Assembly (NCBI GenBank): GCA_043760535.1
Contig: JAYUOV010000315.1
Span: forward strand, 1-24,019
DNA: 24,019 nt
DNA from: JAZKFT01 sp043760535
Lineage (GTDB): Bacteria; Bacteroidota; Bacteroidia; Chitinophagales; Chitinophagaceae
Reading direction: 5' to 3'
In this document: piece by piece, positions 1 to 7,427 of the stretch
Layout of the letters: every line of letters starts with the position of its first letter
Position numbering within the stretch: the first letter of the stretch is position 1
Program-made: the position numbers and the translations under genes
Notes under the pieces: model-generated
What the model saw: the letters and a program-made list of their open reading frames with translations, nothing else
What the model was told of the DNA's origin: nothing
Database searches by the model: none

Positions 1-2070
1 TTTAACACCATTAACGAATACATAGAGCAGCTAGGCATTACACCATTTTTTAACAAACAAAAACCTACACCGTACGACGAGGCCGTGAACTTGATGTGGT
101 ACATGGAAAATGTTTTTTACCAAAGTATCGGCAGCATTTACAACTATATTGTTAACGATATTTTTGATGGTAAATACGAAGGCGATAACAGTTTTGTAGA
201 ACTCGGTTTCTGGCCAGGCGGCGATAGAGATGGCAACCCGTTTGTAGATGCAGCCACAACACTTAAAGTGGGTGCTGCACTGCGTACCATTGCCATACTT
301 TGCTACTACCGTGATGTGCGCAAACTCAAACGCCGCCTCACTTTCAGAGAAGTGGATAAGCGTATTGCCGCATTGGAACAACTGCTGTATGAGAATGTTT
401 TTCTGCAAGCCACTTCGTTAGATCTGAACCAAAATTACCTGCTGCAACAGTTAAAAGAAATTCGGGAATTAATTGTGGCCGAGCACCACGGATTATACCT
501 CCGAAACCTTGATAGCCTTATCAATAAAGTAAAAATTTTCGGCACCCATTTCGCTTCGCTAGACATTAGGCAGGATAGCCGGATTCACACAAAAGTGCTA
601 GCCGAAATAAACAGTGTCATCATTGCAAAAGGCCAGCCTGCCATTTTACCCGAAGGGTATTATGAAATGGACGGCTCTGAAAAAATTAAAGCACTTGGAA
701 GCATTTCCGGCAAGCTAAACCCCGAAGATTTTACAGGCATTACCAAAGACACAATTGAAAGTTGTTATGCCATTAAACAAATACAAAAAGCCAATGGCGA
801 AATTGGTTGCCACCGTTACATTATTAGCCAGTGCAATGATGCGGTGAATGTGATGGAACTTTACGCCTTGTTACAATTCTGTGGTTTTACTGCTCCTATG
901 CCGGTAGATATTGTACCGCTTTTTGAAACCATTGACGATCTGAATGCTTCTGAAGCCATTATGGAAATGCTGTACACTAGCCCGGTGTATATGCAGCATG
1001 TGCAAAGCAGGGATAAAAAGCAAAGCATTATGCTTGGCTTTAGCGATGGTACAAAAGATGGAGGATACCTGCAAGCCAACTGGAGCATTTACAAAGCCAA
1101 AGAAAGTCTCAGCAGCATCTCAAAAAATTACGAAATAGATGTGGCCTTTTTCGATGGCCGTGGTGGCCCGCCTGCAAGGGGCGGTGGAAAAACCCACCAA
1201 TTTTATGCTTCTATGGGCAGTACGATTGAGAATAAAGAAATTCAAATTACCGTGCAAGGCCAAACCATTACTTCCAATTTTGGAACCACTGTTTCGGCCA
1301 GATATAATGTGGAGCAATTGCTGAGTGCAGGCCTTAGTAACGAACTTTTTGCAGAGCATAAAACAGACATGAACGAAGCCGAAAGAAATGTTATGGACGA
1401 ATTGTCTGTACGCAGTTTTGATGCCTACCAGCAGTTTAAGGGCAATGAACTTTTTATGCCGTATCTGCAAAGAATGAGCCCGTTAAAATACTATGGCGAC
1501 AGCAATATTGCCAGCCGCCCCACCAAGCGTAATGCAGCAGGGGCCTTGCGTTTCGAAGATTTACGGGCCATCCCTTTTGTAGGAAGTTGGAGCCAGATTA
1601 AGCAAAATGTACCCGGGTATTTTGGCCTCGGCACCGCCTTTAAATACTTTGCCGATAATGGCCGTTTCGATGAGGTTCGTGCCTTGTACCAGCAAGCGCC
1701 TTTCTTCCGTACGCTGATAGACAACAGCATGATGAGTATGCTTAAATCGTTTTTTCCGCTTACCCAGTTTATAGATAAAGACCCCGAATTTGGGGCATTT
1801 AGAAGATTGATACAAGACGAATACGAGCTGACCAAAAAATGGGTATTGGAACTGAGCGACAGTAAAGAACTAATGCAGAACGATATCATTGGCCGCAAGT
1901 CCATTAACCTTCGGGATAAAATTGTATTGCCATTACTTACCATACAGCAATACGCCATGCAGCACCTGCACGAACAGCCATTAATTACCGACGAAAAGAA
2001 AGCGATGTACGAAAAGCTAATCACTCGCAGCATGTTTGGTATTATTAATGCGGCCAGAAACTCGGCGTAG
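1..2070 (+). CDS. ppc: Phosphoenolpyruvate carboxylase, 5'-truncated by window edge
   Basis: Carboxylates phosphoenolpyruvate with bicarbonate to oxaloacetate (anaplerosis, cytoplasm). The frame is open from base 1, so the gene begins upstream; about 689 residues are visible and family members usually have 850-930. Seen: GGDRDGNPFV (bases 217-246), GFSDGTKDGG with the conserved lysine (about 1036-1065), the glycine-rich catalytic loop FDGRGGPPARGGG (about 1153-1191), and SRPTKR (about 1513-1530). Compared with E. coli PEPC as I remember it, the FHGRGG histidine is Asp, and the WTQxR arginine aligns with Lys in SWSQIK. The C-terminal tail is AARNSA rather than the usual MRNTG. This looks like a divergent Bacteroidota branch, not a broken gene. 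Any internal GTG at 85 is not the true start. It is followed by its own terminator. Confidence 0.95.
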   Translation, partial: FNTINEYIEQLGITPFFNKQKPTPYDEAVNLMWYMENVFYQSIGSIYNYIVNDIFDGKYEGDNSFVELGFWPGGDRDGNPFVDAATTLKVGAALRTIAILCYYRDVRKLKRRLTFREVDKRIAALEQLLYENVFLQATSLDLNQNYLLQQLKEIRELIVAEHHGLYLRNLDSLINKVKIFGTHFASLDIRQDSRIHTKVLAEINSVIIAKGQPAILPEGYYEMDGSEKIKALGSISGKLNPEDFTGITKDTIESCYAIKQIQKANGEIGCHRYIISQCNDAVNVMELYALLQFCGFTAPMPVDIVPLFETIDDLNASEAIMEMLYTSPVYMQHVQSRDKKQSIMLGFSDGTKDGGYLQANWSIYKAKESLSSISKNYEIDVAFFDGRGGPPARGGGKTHQFYASMGSTIENKEIQITVQGQTITSNFGTTVSARYNVEQLLSAGLSNELFAEHKTDMNEAERNVMDELSVRSFDAYQQFKGNELFMPYLQRMSPLKYYGDSNIASRPTKRNAAGALRFEDLRAIPFVGSWSQIKQNVPGYFGLGTAFKYFADNGRFDEVRALYQQAPFFRTLIDNSMMSMLKSFFPLTQFIDKDPEFGAFRRLIQDEYELTKKWVLELSDSKELMQNDIIGRKSINLRDKIVLPLLTIQQYAMQHLHEQPLITDEKKAMYEKLITRSMFGIINAARNSA

Positions 2071-2110
2071 GCGCATCGCAAAGAGATAAAATGAATTGGG
2101 TTGTTTTCAT

Positions 2111-2151
2111 AAAAAAAGAGCATCGTTAACTTGTAACGATGCTCTTTTTTT
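2111..2151 (+). terminator. Rho-independent terminator of ppc
   Basis: A perfect 18-bp inverted repeat (left arm 2111-2128, loop ACTTG, right arm 2134-2151) has AGAGCATCGTTA at its core and A and T runs at its outer ends, so it can work on both strands. It lies 41 bases after the ppc stop codon. Confidence 0.9.
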
Positions 2152-2238
2152 ATGTTGGATGATAAAAAACGATTGTAAATTTTTAATAAACAAATCTTAT
2201 AACCCTAAAAAAGTTTAGAACCCCTAACCCATTGCAAT

Positions 2239-2519
2239 TTAGATTGCGTAGTTTTTCTTTTTTTGCCTGCCCCGCCTACCCCGATGAATATCGGTGGATT
2301 ATTTCGGTGGAACCCAGCGAAAACCGTACCCTGATGGAGCGACATTTGAGAACGTTTTTTAATCCCGTAGCATTGCGGGGCTCCGTTCTACAACATACCC
2401 TTGTTCCGCTTCCCTTCTCTGTAGGAGAAGGTGGCCAAAGGCCGAATGAGGCTGCTTCTATCCGGCTTGTAAACTGCGAATAACTGGCACTTTCAGTTCA
2501 CAGGGTAAGGAGTTCTGAT
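2239..2519 (+). repeat. Dispersed repeat, copy A (with extra insert)
   Basis: This copy shares long stretches with 18911-19130 (same strand) and with the reverse complement of 21693-21872. Shared blocks in order are: a T-rich run plus TTTGCCTGCCCC; ATCGGTGGATT and TTCGGTGGAACCC; CAGCGAAA; CCTGATGGAGCGA; AACGTTTT; AATCCCGTAGCATT; CTCCGTT; CTGCGAATAA; TTTCAGTTC; CAGGGTAAGGAGTTCTGA. Copy A alone has about 70 extra bases after CTCCGTT (roughly 2390-2465), which include a perfect hairpin CCTTCTC-TGTAG-GAGAAGG at 2413-2431. An open frame at 2232-2483 lies inside the repeat and is not a gene. The repeat fills most of the gene-free stretch 2152-2574. Confidence 0.8.
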
Positions 2520-2526
2520 GCTTTAA

Positions 2527-2574
2527 GACCAATGAACCAATCAACTAATCAACCATTCAACCAATCAACTAACC
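2527..2574 (+). repeat. 8-bp tandem array beside the peptidase stop codon
   Basis: Six units of the AACCAATC type (variants AACTAATC, AACCATTC, AACTAACC, first unit GACCAATG) keep an exact 8-bp period. The last unit ends at 2574, immediately before the stop codon of the M28 peptidase gene (minus strand, from 2575). The array begins 8 bases after dispersed repeat copy A, the same relative position as the array after copy B. Confidence 0.85.
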
Positions 2575-4158
2575 TTATCTCGTAGCAGTTGGCAGCGGCA
2601 AATCCCTTACCAAATTATTTTCCCTATTGGCCAGTTCCCACGCCAAAAAGAAAGCCAGTTTGGTTCTCTTAGCCATCAAAGCAAAATTAATTTTTTCAAT
2701 GGTATCAGTAGCCTTGTGGTAATCGGGATGGCTACCGTTGTAAAAGAATACAATCGGAACGCCGTTCTTGGCAAAATTGTAATGGTCGCTGCGGAAATAA
2801 ATGCGTTCTCTGTCGTTAGGGTCGTCGAATTTATAGTCGAGTTCTAAGTTTACATATTGCTTGTTTACCTGCTCCAGCAGTGGCTTCATTTCGCTGCTTA
2901 ATTTATCGCTGCCCACGGCATAAATATAATTCAGCGAATCACCATTTTTACGTTTGGGGTCTATACGGCCAACCATATCTGTATTGATATTGGCACTTAC
3001 TTTACTAAGATTTATTACTGGTTTTCTGGTAGCATATTCGCTGCCCCATAGGCCTTTCTCTTCACCACTCACCGTCATAAAAATAATACTGCGTTTTGGG
3101 CGGTAGCCAGCTTTTGCAGCATCTGCAAATGCAGCAGCCATCGCCATTACAGCGGCTGTGCCACTGCCATCATCATCCGCTCCGCGATAAATGCTTTTAC
3201 CATCTGCACTTACACCCAGGTGGTCCATGTGTGCCGTCATATAAACATACTCATCGGGTTTTTCACTACCTTTTATGTAGCCAATTACGTTACGGGCTTT
3301 TCTTTTTTCTACTGCTTCTTTATAGTTTAAAACCATATCCGCCACAATATTTTTAACTGCTAACTGGTTTAATGTTTGCCTCTTTTTGGTAGCATCCAAT
3401 ATGGTTTTAAATAAGTCTTTACCATATAATGAATCCAAAAAACCATGAGATAACAACGCCTGATTTACAATAGGTGCGGCAGGATTATATTTTAAAACAT
3501 TCCGAAAGTAGAAGCTTCTTGTTTGGTCGTTAATAACCGGGGTTTCTGGCGAAAACGTAAACACTGCTTTTGCCCCTCTGGCCTTTGCTTCTTTTTGTTT
3601 TCGTTGCAAGCTGCCGCTAACCCAGTCGCTTGCTTTTTTAGTGCCAGTAATAAGCCAAGTACTATCTGCATTCATGGGTTCGCCACCACAAATCACAACT
3701 ATTTTTCCGCTTACATCTTTACCTGCATAATCATCGTAAGCACTGTCGCTAATGCCATAGCCTACAAAAACCAATTCTTTGGCTTTTACTTTTTGGGTAA
3801 AAGAAGCATTGGTCTGCATAATAAACCTGCTGCCACCTGTGTAGGTATTGTCGCCTATTTTCAAGATTTCGGTAGTCATAGAATCTCTGAAAACCCTGTA
3901 ATACTGCAGGTGTTTTTTGGCCTTGCTAAATTGCTTTAGCCCGGCCATTTTAAACTTAGATGCAATGTAGGCAGCCGCTTTGGCTTCGCCGGGGGTGCTC
4001 GTTTCACGGCCGGCAAGTTCATCGCTTGTTAGCACGGTTAGGTATTCCCGTAGTTGGGCTTCGGTTATTTGCGAAGCGAAGTCAGTTGCAGTTTTTGTTT
4101 GTGCCGTAACTGTGGCCACTGTAAAAAGCAAGGCCGTAATAAAGCTGTATTTCAGCAT
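2575..4158 (-). CDS. Exported M28 family zinc metallopeptidase with PA domain
   Basis: This 527-residue protein is probably secreted or periplasmic and probably removes N-terminal amino acids from peptides using two zinc ions. Residues 1-19 form a signal peptide (MLKYSFITALL..., likely cut after VTA). A PA-like insert spans about 125-260. The M28 core runs from about 290 to 510. Its expected ligands are visible: H310 in AHMDHLG, D328 in GADDDGSG, E366/E367 in SGEEKG (catalytic base and ligand), D394 in NTDMVGR, and H481 in DYHKATDT. All catalytic positions are present, so the enzyme should be active. It starts 54 bases after gmk with no terminator between, so it may be co-transcribed with gmk. 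Substrate specificity cannot be read from sequence. Confidence 0.92.
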   Translation of the reverse strand: MLKYSFITALLFTVATVTAQTKTATDFASQITEAQLREYLTVLTSDELAGRETSTPGEAKAAAYIASKFKMAGLKQFSKAKKHLQYYRVFRDSMTTEILKIGDNTYTGGSRFIMQTNASFTQKVKAKELVFVGYGISDSAYDDYAGKDVSGKIVVICGGEPMNADSTWLITGTKKASDWVSGSLQRKQKEAKARGAKAVFTFSPETPVINDQTRSFYFRNVLKYNPAAPIVNQALLSHGFLDSLYGKDLFKTILDATKKRQTLNQLAVKNIVADMVLNYKEAVEKRKARNVIGYIKGSEKPDEYVYMTAHMDHLGVSADGKSIYRGADDDGSGTAAVMAMAAAFADAAKAGYRPKRSIIFMTVSGEEKGLWGSEYATRKPVINLSKVSANINTDMVGRIDPKRKNGDSLNYIYAVGSDKLSSEMKPLLEQVNKQYVNLELDYKFDDPNDRERIYFRSDHYNFAKNGVPIVFFYNGSHPDYHKATDTIEKINFALMAKRTKLAFFLAWELANRENNLVRDLPLPTATR

Positions 4159-4212
4159 AGAGAGTATTTAGTTTTTAAGAAAAAAAATGGCATAAAATGG
4201 ATTAGACAAAAA

Positions 4213-4788
4213 CTAAGAAGGCTTACTAAAAAAGTCCTCCACCAGTTTTGCAGTTTCTTTCTGGGCTCTTTCCAGCGCATCGTTTACGATGGTTACATCA
4301 AAATTGTCTTTAAAGCTCATTTCGTACGATGCTTTGCTGATGCGGGTTTGGATGCTTTCGGGTGTTTCTGTGCCACGACTTTCTAGGCGTTTTTGCAGTT
4401 CATCCACCGAAGGTGCTTGTATAAAAATAGATAACGAATTAGCAGAAAACTGCTGCTGTACATGTATGGCGCCTTTTACATCAATATCCAGCAGTGGCGT
4501 ATTGCCTTCGGCCCAAATGCGTTCTATTTCGCTTTTTAAAGTGCCGTAGTATTTACCCTCGTACACCATTTCCCATTCTATAAATGCGTTGTCGTTTATT
4601 TTTTGGTTGAAATCGGCCACCGTCATAAAATGGTAATCTTTTCCGTTTACCTCACCAGCTCTTTGCTGCCTTGTGGCTGCCGAAACAGAAAATTGTAATG
4701 TGGGAAATTGCTCTATCAGGTATCGGGTAATAGAAGTTTTGCCTGCACCCGATGGGGCTGTAATAATTATAACGGAGCTTGTATGCAT
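4213..4788 (-). CDS. gmk: Guanylate kinase
   Basis: Phosphorylates GMP to GDP with ATP (purine nucleotide pathway, cytoplasm); 191 residues, the normal size. Seen: P-loop APSGAGKT at 11-18; the GMP-binding stretch VSAATRQQRAGEVNGKDYHF at 35-54; E71 and YYGT at 80-83; DIDVKGA at 101-107; and the lid region RLESRGTETPESIQTRI at 134-150. A longer frame reaches 4896, but those 36 extra codons run through a terminator at 4818-4848 and lack family similarity. The ATG at 4788 (MHTSSVIIITAPSG) is therefore the better start. It lies downstream of the Bax inhibitor gene but is separated from it by that terminator. Confidence 0.96.
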   Translation of the reverse strand: MHTSSVIIITAPSGAGKTSITRYLIEQFPTLQFSVSAATRQQRAGEVNGKDYHFMTVADFNQKINDNAFIEWEMVYEGKYYGTLKSEIERIWAEGNTPLLDIDVKGAIHVQQQFSANSLSIFIQAPSVDELQKRLESRGTETPESIQTRISKASYEMSFKDNFDVTIVNDALERAQKETAKLVEDFFSKPS

Positions 4789-4817
4789 CACAATGTTATT
4801 AAATTGGCTGGAAAGAT

Positions 4818-4848
4818 AAAAACCCCATCCGATTTGGATGGGGTTTTT
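4818..4848 (-). terminator. Terminator between Bax inhibitor-1 gene and gmk
   Basis: Perfect inverted repeat AAAAACCCCATCC - GATTT - GGATGGGGTTTTT, with T runs on either strand. It lies 31 bases after the stop of the minus-strand gene at 4880 and upstream of the gmk start, so it separates the two genes into different transcripts. Confidence 0.9.
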
Positions 4849-4879
4849 TATTTGAATGGAAGAGATAAATAAAGTTTGG

Positions 4880-5641
4880 TTAATCACGCCCTGCAAAGCG
4901 GCTCAACAAACGAAGTATTTCGAGGTACAACCAAACGATGGTTACCATCAAACCAAATGCGCCATACCACTCCATATATTTTGGAGCACCTTGTGCAGCA
5001 CCTTGCTCTATCATATCGAAATCGACAATTAAGTTGAGTGCAGCGATTGCTACTATAAACAAACTGATTCCAATGCCTAATAAAGAGCTGTCATGCATAA
5101 AAGGTATTTGTACACCAAACAACCTGATCACCATAGTAATAAGGTAAAAAACTCCAATGCCTGCCGTAGCAGTAAAAATAATAGACTTAAATTTTTCGGT
5201 GGCTTTAATAATGCCAAACCGATACAAAACGAACATGGCCACACAAGTACCAACTGTAAGTCCCACGGCATTAGTTATAATGTTTGGCATGCTTTCTTCA
5301 AAAAGAAGGGCATACGTGGCCGAAATAGCACCTAAAAACAAGCCTTCCAGTAATGCGTAGGCAGGAGCTAGATAACCGGCCCATTCTTTTTTAAATACCA
5401 TTACTAATGCTATAACCAAACCACCAATAGCACCTACCCACATTAGTGTTTGAGCATAAGGGGCATTTTCGTAAAAAGATTTCCAGGCAAACATGGCACC
5501 GGCTACAAGCATAATCGTCATGAAGCCAAACTTATTAAGCGTACCACGTACTGTCATCGTCTGAGAACTATCCGTACTAAAGGTTACATTTTTAAAAGAT
5601 TTTTCTGAAAGAGCAGGGTTGCCCGATTTAAAAAGATTCAT
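4880..5641 (-). CDS. Bax inhibitor-1/YccA family membrane protein
   Basis: A 253-residue inner-membrane protein of the TMBIM/BI-1 superfamily, some members of which act as pH-sensitive calcium leaks; bacterial roles are poorly known. It has an N-terminal soluble tail (MNLFKSGNPALSEKSF...) then about seven hydrophobic segments (roughly 37-55, 65-83, 92-112, 122-140, 153-174, 185-207, 226-246). Late acidic residues D207 and D209 in IVDFDMIEQ match the BI-1 pattern, and YMEWYGAFGL precedes the last segment. The open frame extends upstream to 5728, but the ATG at 5641 gives the N-terminus typical of Bacteroidota homologues. It appears to be a single-gene transcript ending at the terminator 4818-4848. 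Confidence 0.9.
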   Translation of the reverse strand: MNLFKSGNPALSEKSFKNVTFSTDSSQTMTVRGTLNKFGFMTIMLVAGAMFAWKSFYENAPYAQTLMWVGAIGGLVIALVMVFKKEWAGYLAPAYALLEGLFLGAISATYALLFEESMPNIITNAVGLTVGTCVAMFVLYRFGIIKATEKFKSIIFTATAGIGVFYLITMVIRLFGVQIPFMHDSSLLGIGISLFIVAIAALNLIVDFDMIEQGAAQGAPKYMEWYGAFGLMVTIVWLYLEILRLLSRFAGRD

Positions 5642-5728
5642 AATTATAAATTTTAGGCAAGATAATAATGAAATGGAAAATGAAGCAGCGTTTTTTAAAT
5701 CTTCACACAACATTTTGGTTATTGCCAA

Positions 5729-5923
5729 CTAAAGTTTTACATCCGGATGAGTGATTATTACAATGAAACGGTATAGCAGATTGTTTTTAAAACGATGGAT
5801 TAGTTGTTGCAGATTGGTGCTATCTACAGGGTCGGCAAACGTTAGCTCATGCATCAATATCAAACAATGGTTGGTGCAGCGGTTCTCTTTATCAGCATAC
5901 AGGTTCTCAATGTCTTTTTCCAT
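5729..5923 (-). CDS. Small hypothetical protein (64 aa)
   Basis: I do not recognise this protein. It is an uninterrupted ATG frame of 64 residues (MEKDIENLYADKENR..., ending THPDVKL), mostly polar with one hydrophobic stretch LLYRFIVIITH near the C-terminus. Codon use resembles its neighbours. There is no visible ribosome binding site. It stops 87 bases before the Bax inhibitor start on the same strand. It could be a real small gene, the tail of a decayed gene, or chance. Confidence 0.35.
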   Translation of the reverse strand: MEKDIENLYADKENRCTNHCLILMHELTFADPVDSTNLQQLIHRFKNNLLYRFIVIITHPDVKL

Positions 5924-5997
5924 CTGATCTACACTTTGTACCAGTTTAAGACTGCGCTATCGGTTATTACAGCGTAACATTATAAAAAAAACAACAC

Positions 5998-6180
5998 ATG
6001 AATAAACTAACAAAAATACTTATACGAATCCTTCTTTTTCTTATTATCATAATCGCATTTACAATAAAAGTGAGAAAAGTTAAACCCACAAAATATGATT
6101 TAGGGATTAGAAAACCTGAAACAAAATTTAAGACGCTTATTTGGTGTTTTTTATTTGTTAATGCAACTAAGCAGGCATAA
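5998..6180 (+). CDS. Small membrane peptide, hypothetical (60 aa)
   Basis: The frame starts at an ATG after an A-rich stretch. Its first 23 residues (MNKLTKILIRILLFLIIIIA) are strongly hydrophobic, like a membrane anchor or signal peptide; the rest is basic and polar (KVRKVKPTKYDLG). It could be a genuine one-pass membrane peptide or the 5' remnant of a longer exported protein whose remainder has been lost. The following 6181-6451 carries only short stop-broken frames. No family is recognised. Confidence 0.35.
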   Translation: MNKLTKILIRILLFLIIIIAFTIKVRKVKPTKYDLGIRKPETKFKTLIWCFLFVNATKQA

Positions 6181-6451
6181 AAAGCAAAAGAATTTTTTTG
6201 TAGTAGATGTTCATACAGCTAATAAAACTAAAGAAACGAAGGCATGGCTGTTAATAATAAGGCGGATGCGGGTAAGTAAAAGCAATCAATCACTTTGGAA
6301 CATTTTATAAAAGAGTTGCTTATTATTGATCAAGATTTTATTGAGGACTGAAACAAATGTGAAAAATGTATGGTGAAAGAAACAGTAAAAAGCAGAGGTT
6401 GTAAGCTATTGAAAAGAATTATTTTATAGAATACTTGTATGCTTATGGGGG

Positions 6452-7153
6452 TTGAGTTTATTTGCTCATTTTGAAGATTTTACAAATTCGCCAGAACTCA
6501 TGAAAGCAAATAGAATACGGGCAATAAAACAAGATGTATTTAATTGGGTTTCTGCCCGCAAGCCCATAAGTAAAAACTTTACTTACAAAAATGATTGCAA
6601 TTTGGAACCGGTAGGCTACCTAATAGATAAAGAGCCGAAGGCTTATGCCTTTTTTAGTTACGATAGTTCCGGAAAATTGGTTGAAAAAACATATAAGGAA
6701 ATGGTTTCTGTAACTAAATCCAAGGACTTTGTTTCTTTCGAACCTGCTAAAGACATAAAATGGAAGTACCAATATGATAGTGTAAGTCAGTTACTGCAAA
6801 GGATTGTTTACATATCAAAAATGCACAATTACCAAATTGATAGTGTGTTTTATAACCCAAAAAAAATCAAGACCACTTTATTTAGTCTTAACAAGGTTTT
6901 TGCCATAGACACAAAATTTTATGATAAATATTATAATATAGTAGAAGTGCAAATTCAACATTTTGATACTGATAGCACCACTTTTACACTCAGTTTGGTA
7001 AATAAGTACAACAAAAAGAATAAACTTATAAAAACCATTGAAGGGAAAGGAGAAATACAATACGATTATATGTATTATGACAATGGTCTTTTGAAATTGA
7101 AAACCTGTAAAAATTGTTTTCAATCCTTTATTCTTACCTATAAGTGTTATTGA
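6452..7153 (+). CDS. Hypothetical exported protein, N-terminus probably frame-damaged
   Basis: The 233-residue frame has only a TTG at 6452 as start, but is open from 6413. The in-frame stretch just upstream reads YRILVCLWGLSLFAHFED, which looks like a signal-peptide core. A TTG at 6409 would give MKRII in another frame, joining after removal of one T near 6422-6425. Alternatively, removing one G from the G run at 6447-6451 joins the ATG at 6439. The body is polar with aromatic-rich strands (KYQYDSVSQL, EGKGEIQYDYMYYDNGLLKL) resembling YD-type repeat proteins or Bacteroidota lipoproteins of unknown role. It ends with a cysteine pair CKNC and a final CY. No catalytic motif is seen. Confidence 0.55.
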   Translation: MSLFAHFEDFTNSPELMKANRIRAIKQDVFNWVSARKPISKNFTYKNDCNLEPVGYLIDKEPKAYAFFSYDSSGKLVEKTYKEMVSVTKSKDFVSFEPAKDIKWKYQYDSVSQLLQRIVYISKMHNYQIDSVFYNPKKIKTTLFSLNKVFAIDTKFYDKYYNIVEVQIQHFDTDSTTFTLSLVNKYNKKNKLIKTIEGKGEIQYDYMYYDNGLLKLKTCKNCFQSFILTYKCY

Positions 7154-7387
7154 TTTTATCGAAGCGATATAGCATTTTAAAACATTGCCTCCGCACCGGT
7201 TCGTTTCTCCACGAAGCGGAATATCACACCATCCGCGGCATAGGCAGATGATATTGCAGTTCCCCGACTTTGGTTGTCACTGCTTCAACCTTTAAATAGT
7301 TAGGGCAAAAAATTGTGAGTGTTTTCCACTGAATATTGAAAATTCCCCGTTGATTAATGAACATTTTTCTGTTCGTGAAGACACGAA

Positions 7388-7420
7388 TTGAGGCAGCAAA
7401 ACCCCATCCCCTTACCTTTA
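7388..7420 (+). promoter_or_regulatory. Candidate Bacteroidota-type promoter for purL
   Basis: TTG at 7388-7390 and TACCTTTA at 7413-7420 resemble the -33 TTG and -7 TAnnTTTG elements, with a 22-base spacer slightly longer than usual. The ATG of purL at 7428 would then be almost leaderless. This is weak evidence from motif matching only. The rest of 7154-7427 shows nothing else I can identify. Confidence 0.25.
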
Positions 7421-7427
7421 CAGCAAT

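Noticed and set aside
2232..2483. Open frame of 83 codons
   Set aside because: It lies wholly in dispersed repeat copy A, is not preserved in copies B and C, and its sequence is not protein-like.
4789..4896. 36-residue N-terminal extension of guanylate kinase
   Set aside because: It runs through a strong terminator hairpin and precedes the normal family start.
7154..7427. Purine riboswitch or other RNA leader before purL
   Set aside because: I found none of the conserved purine-aptamer core bases, and no T-tract hairpin.
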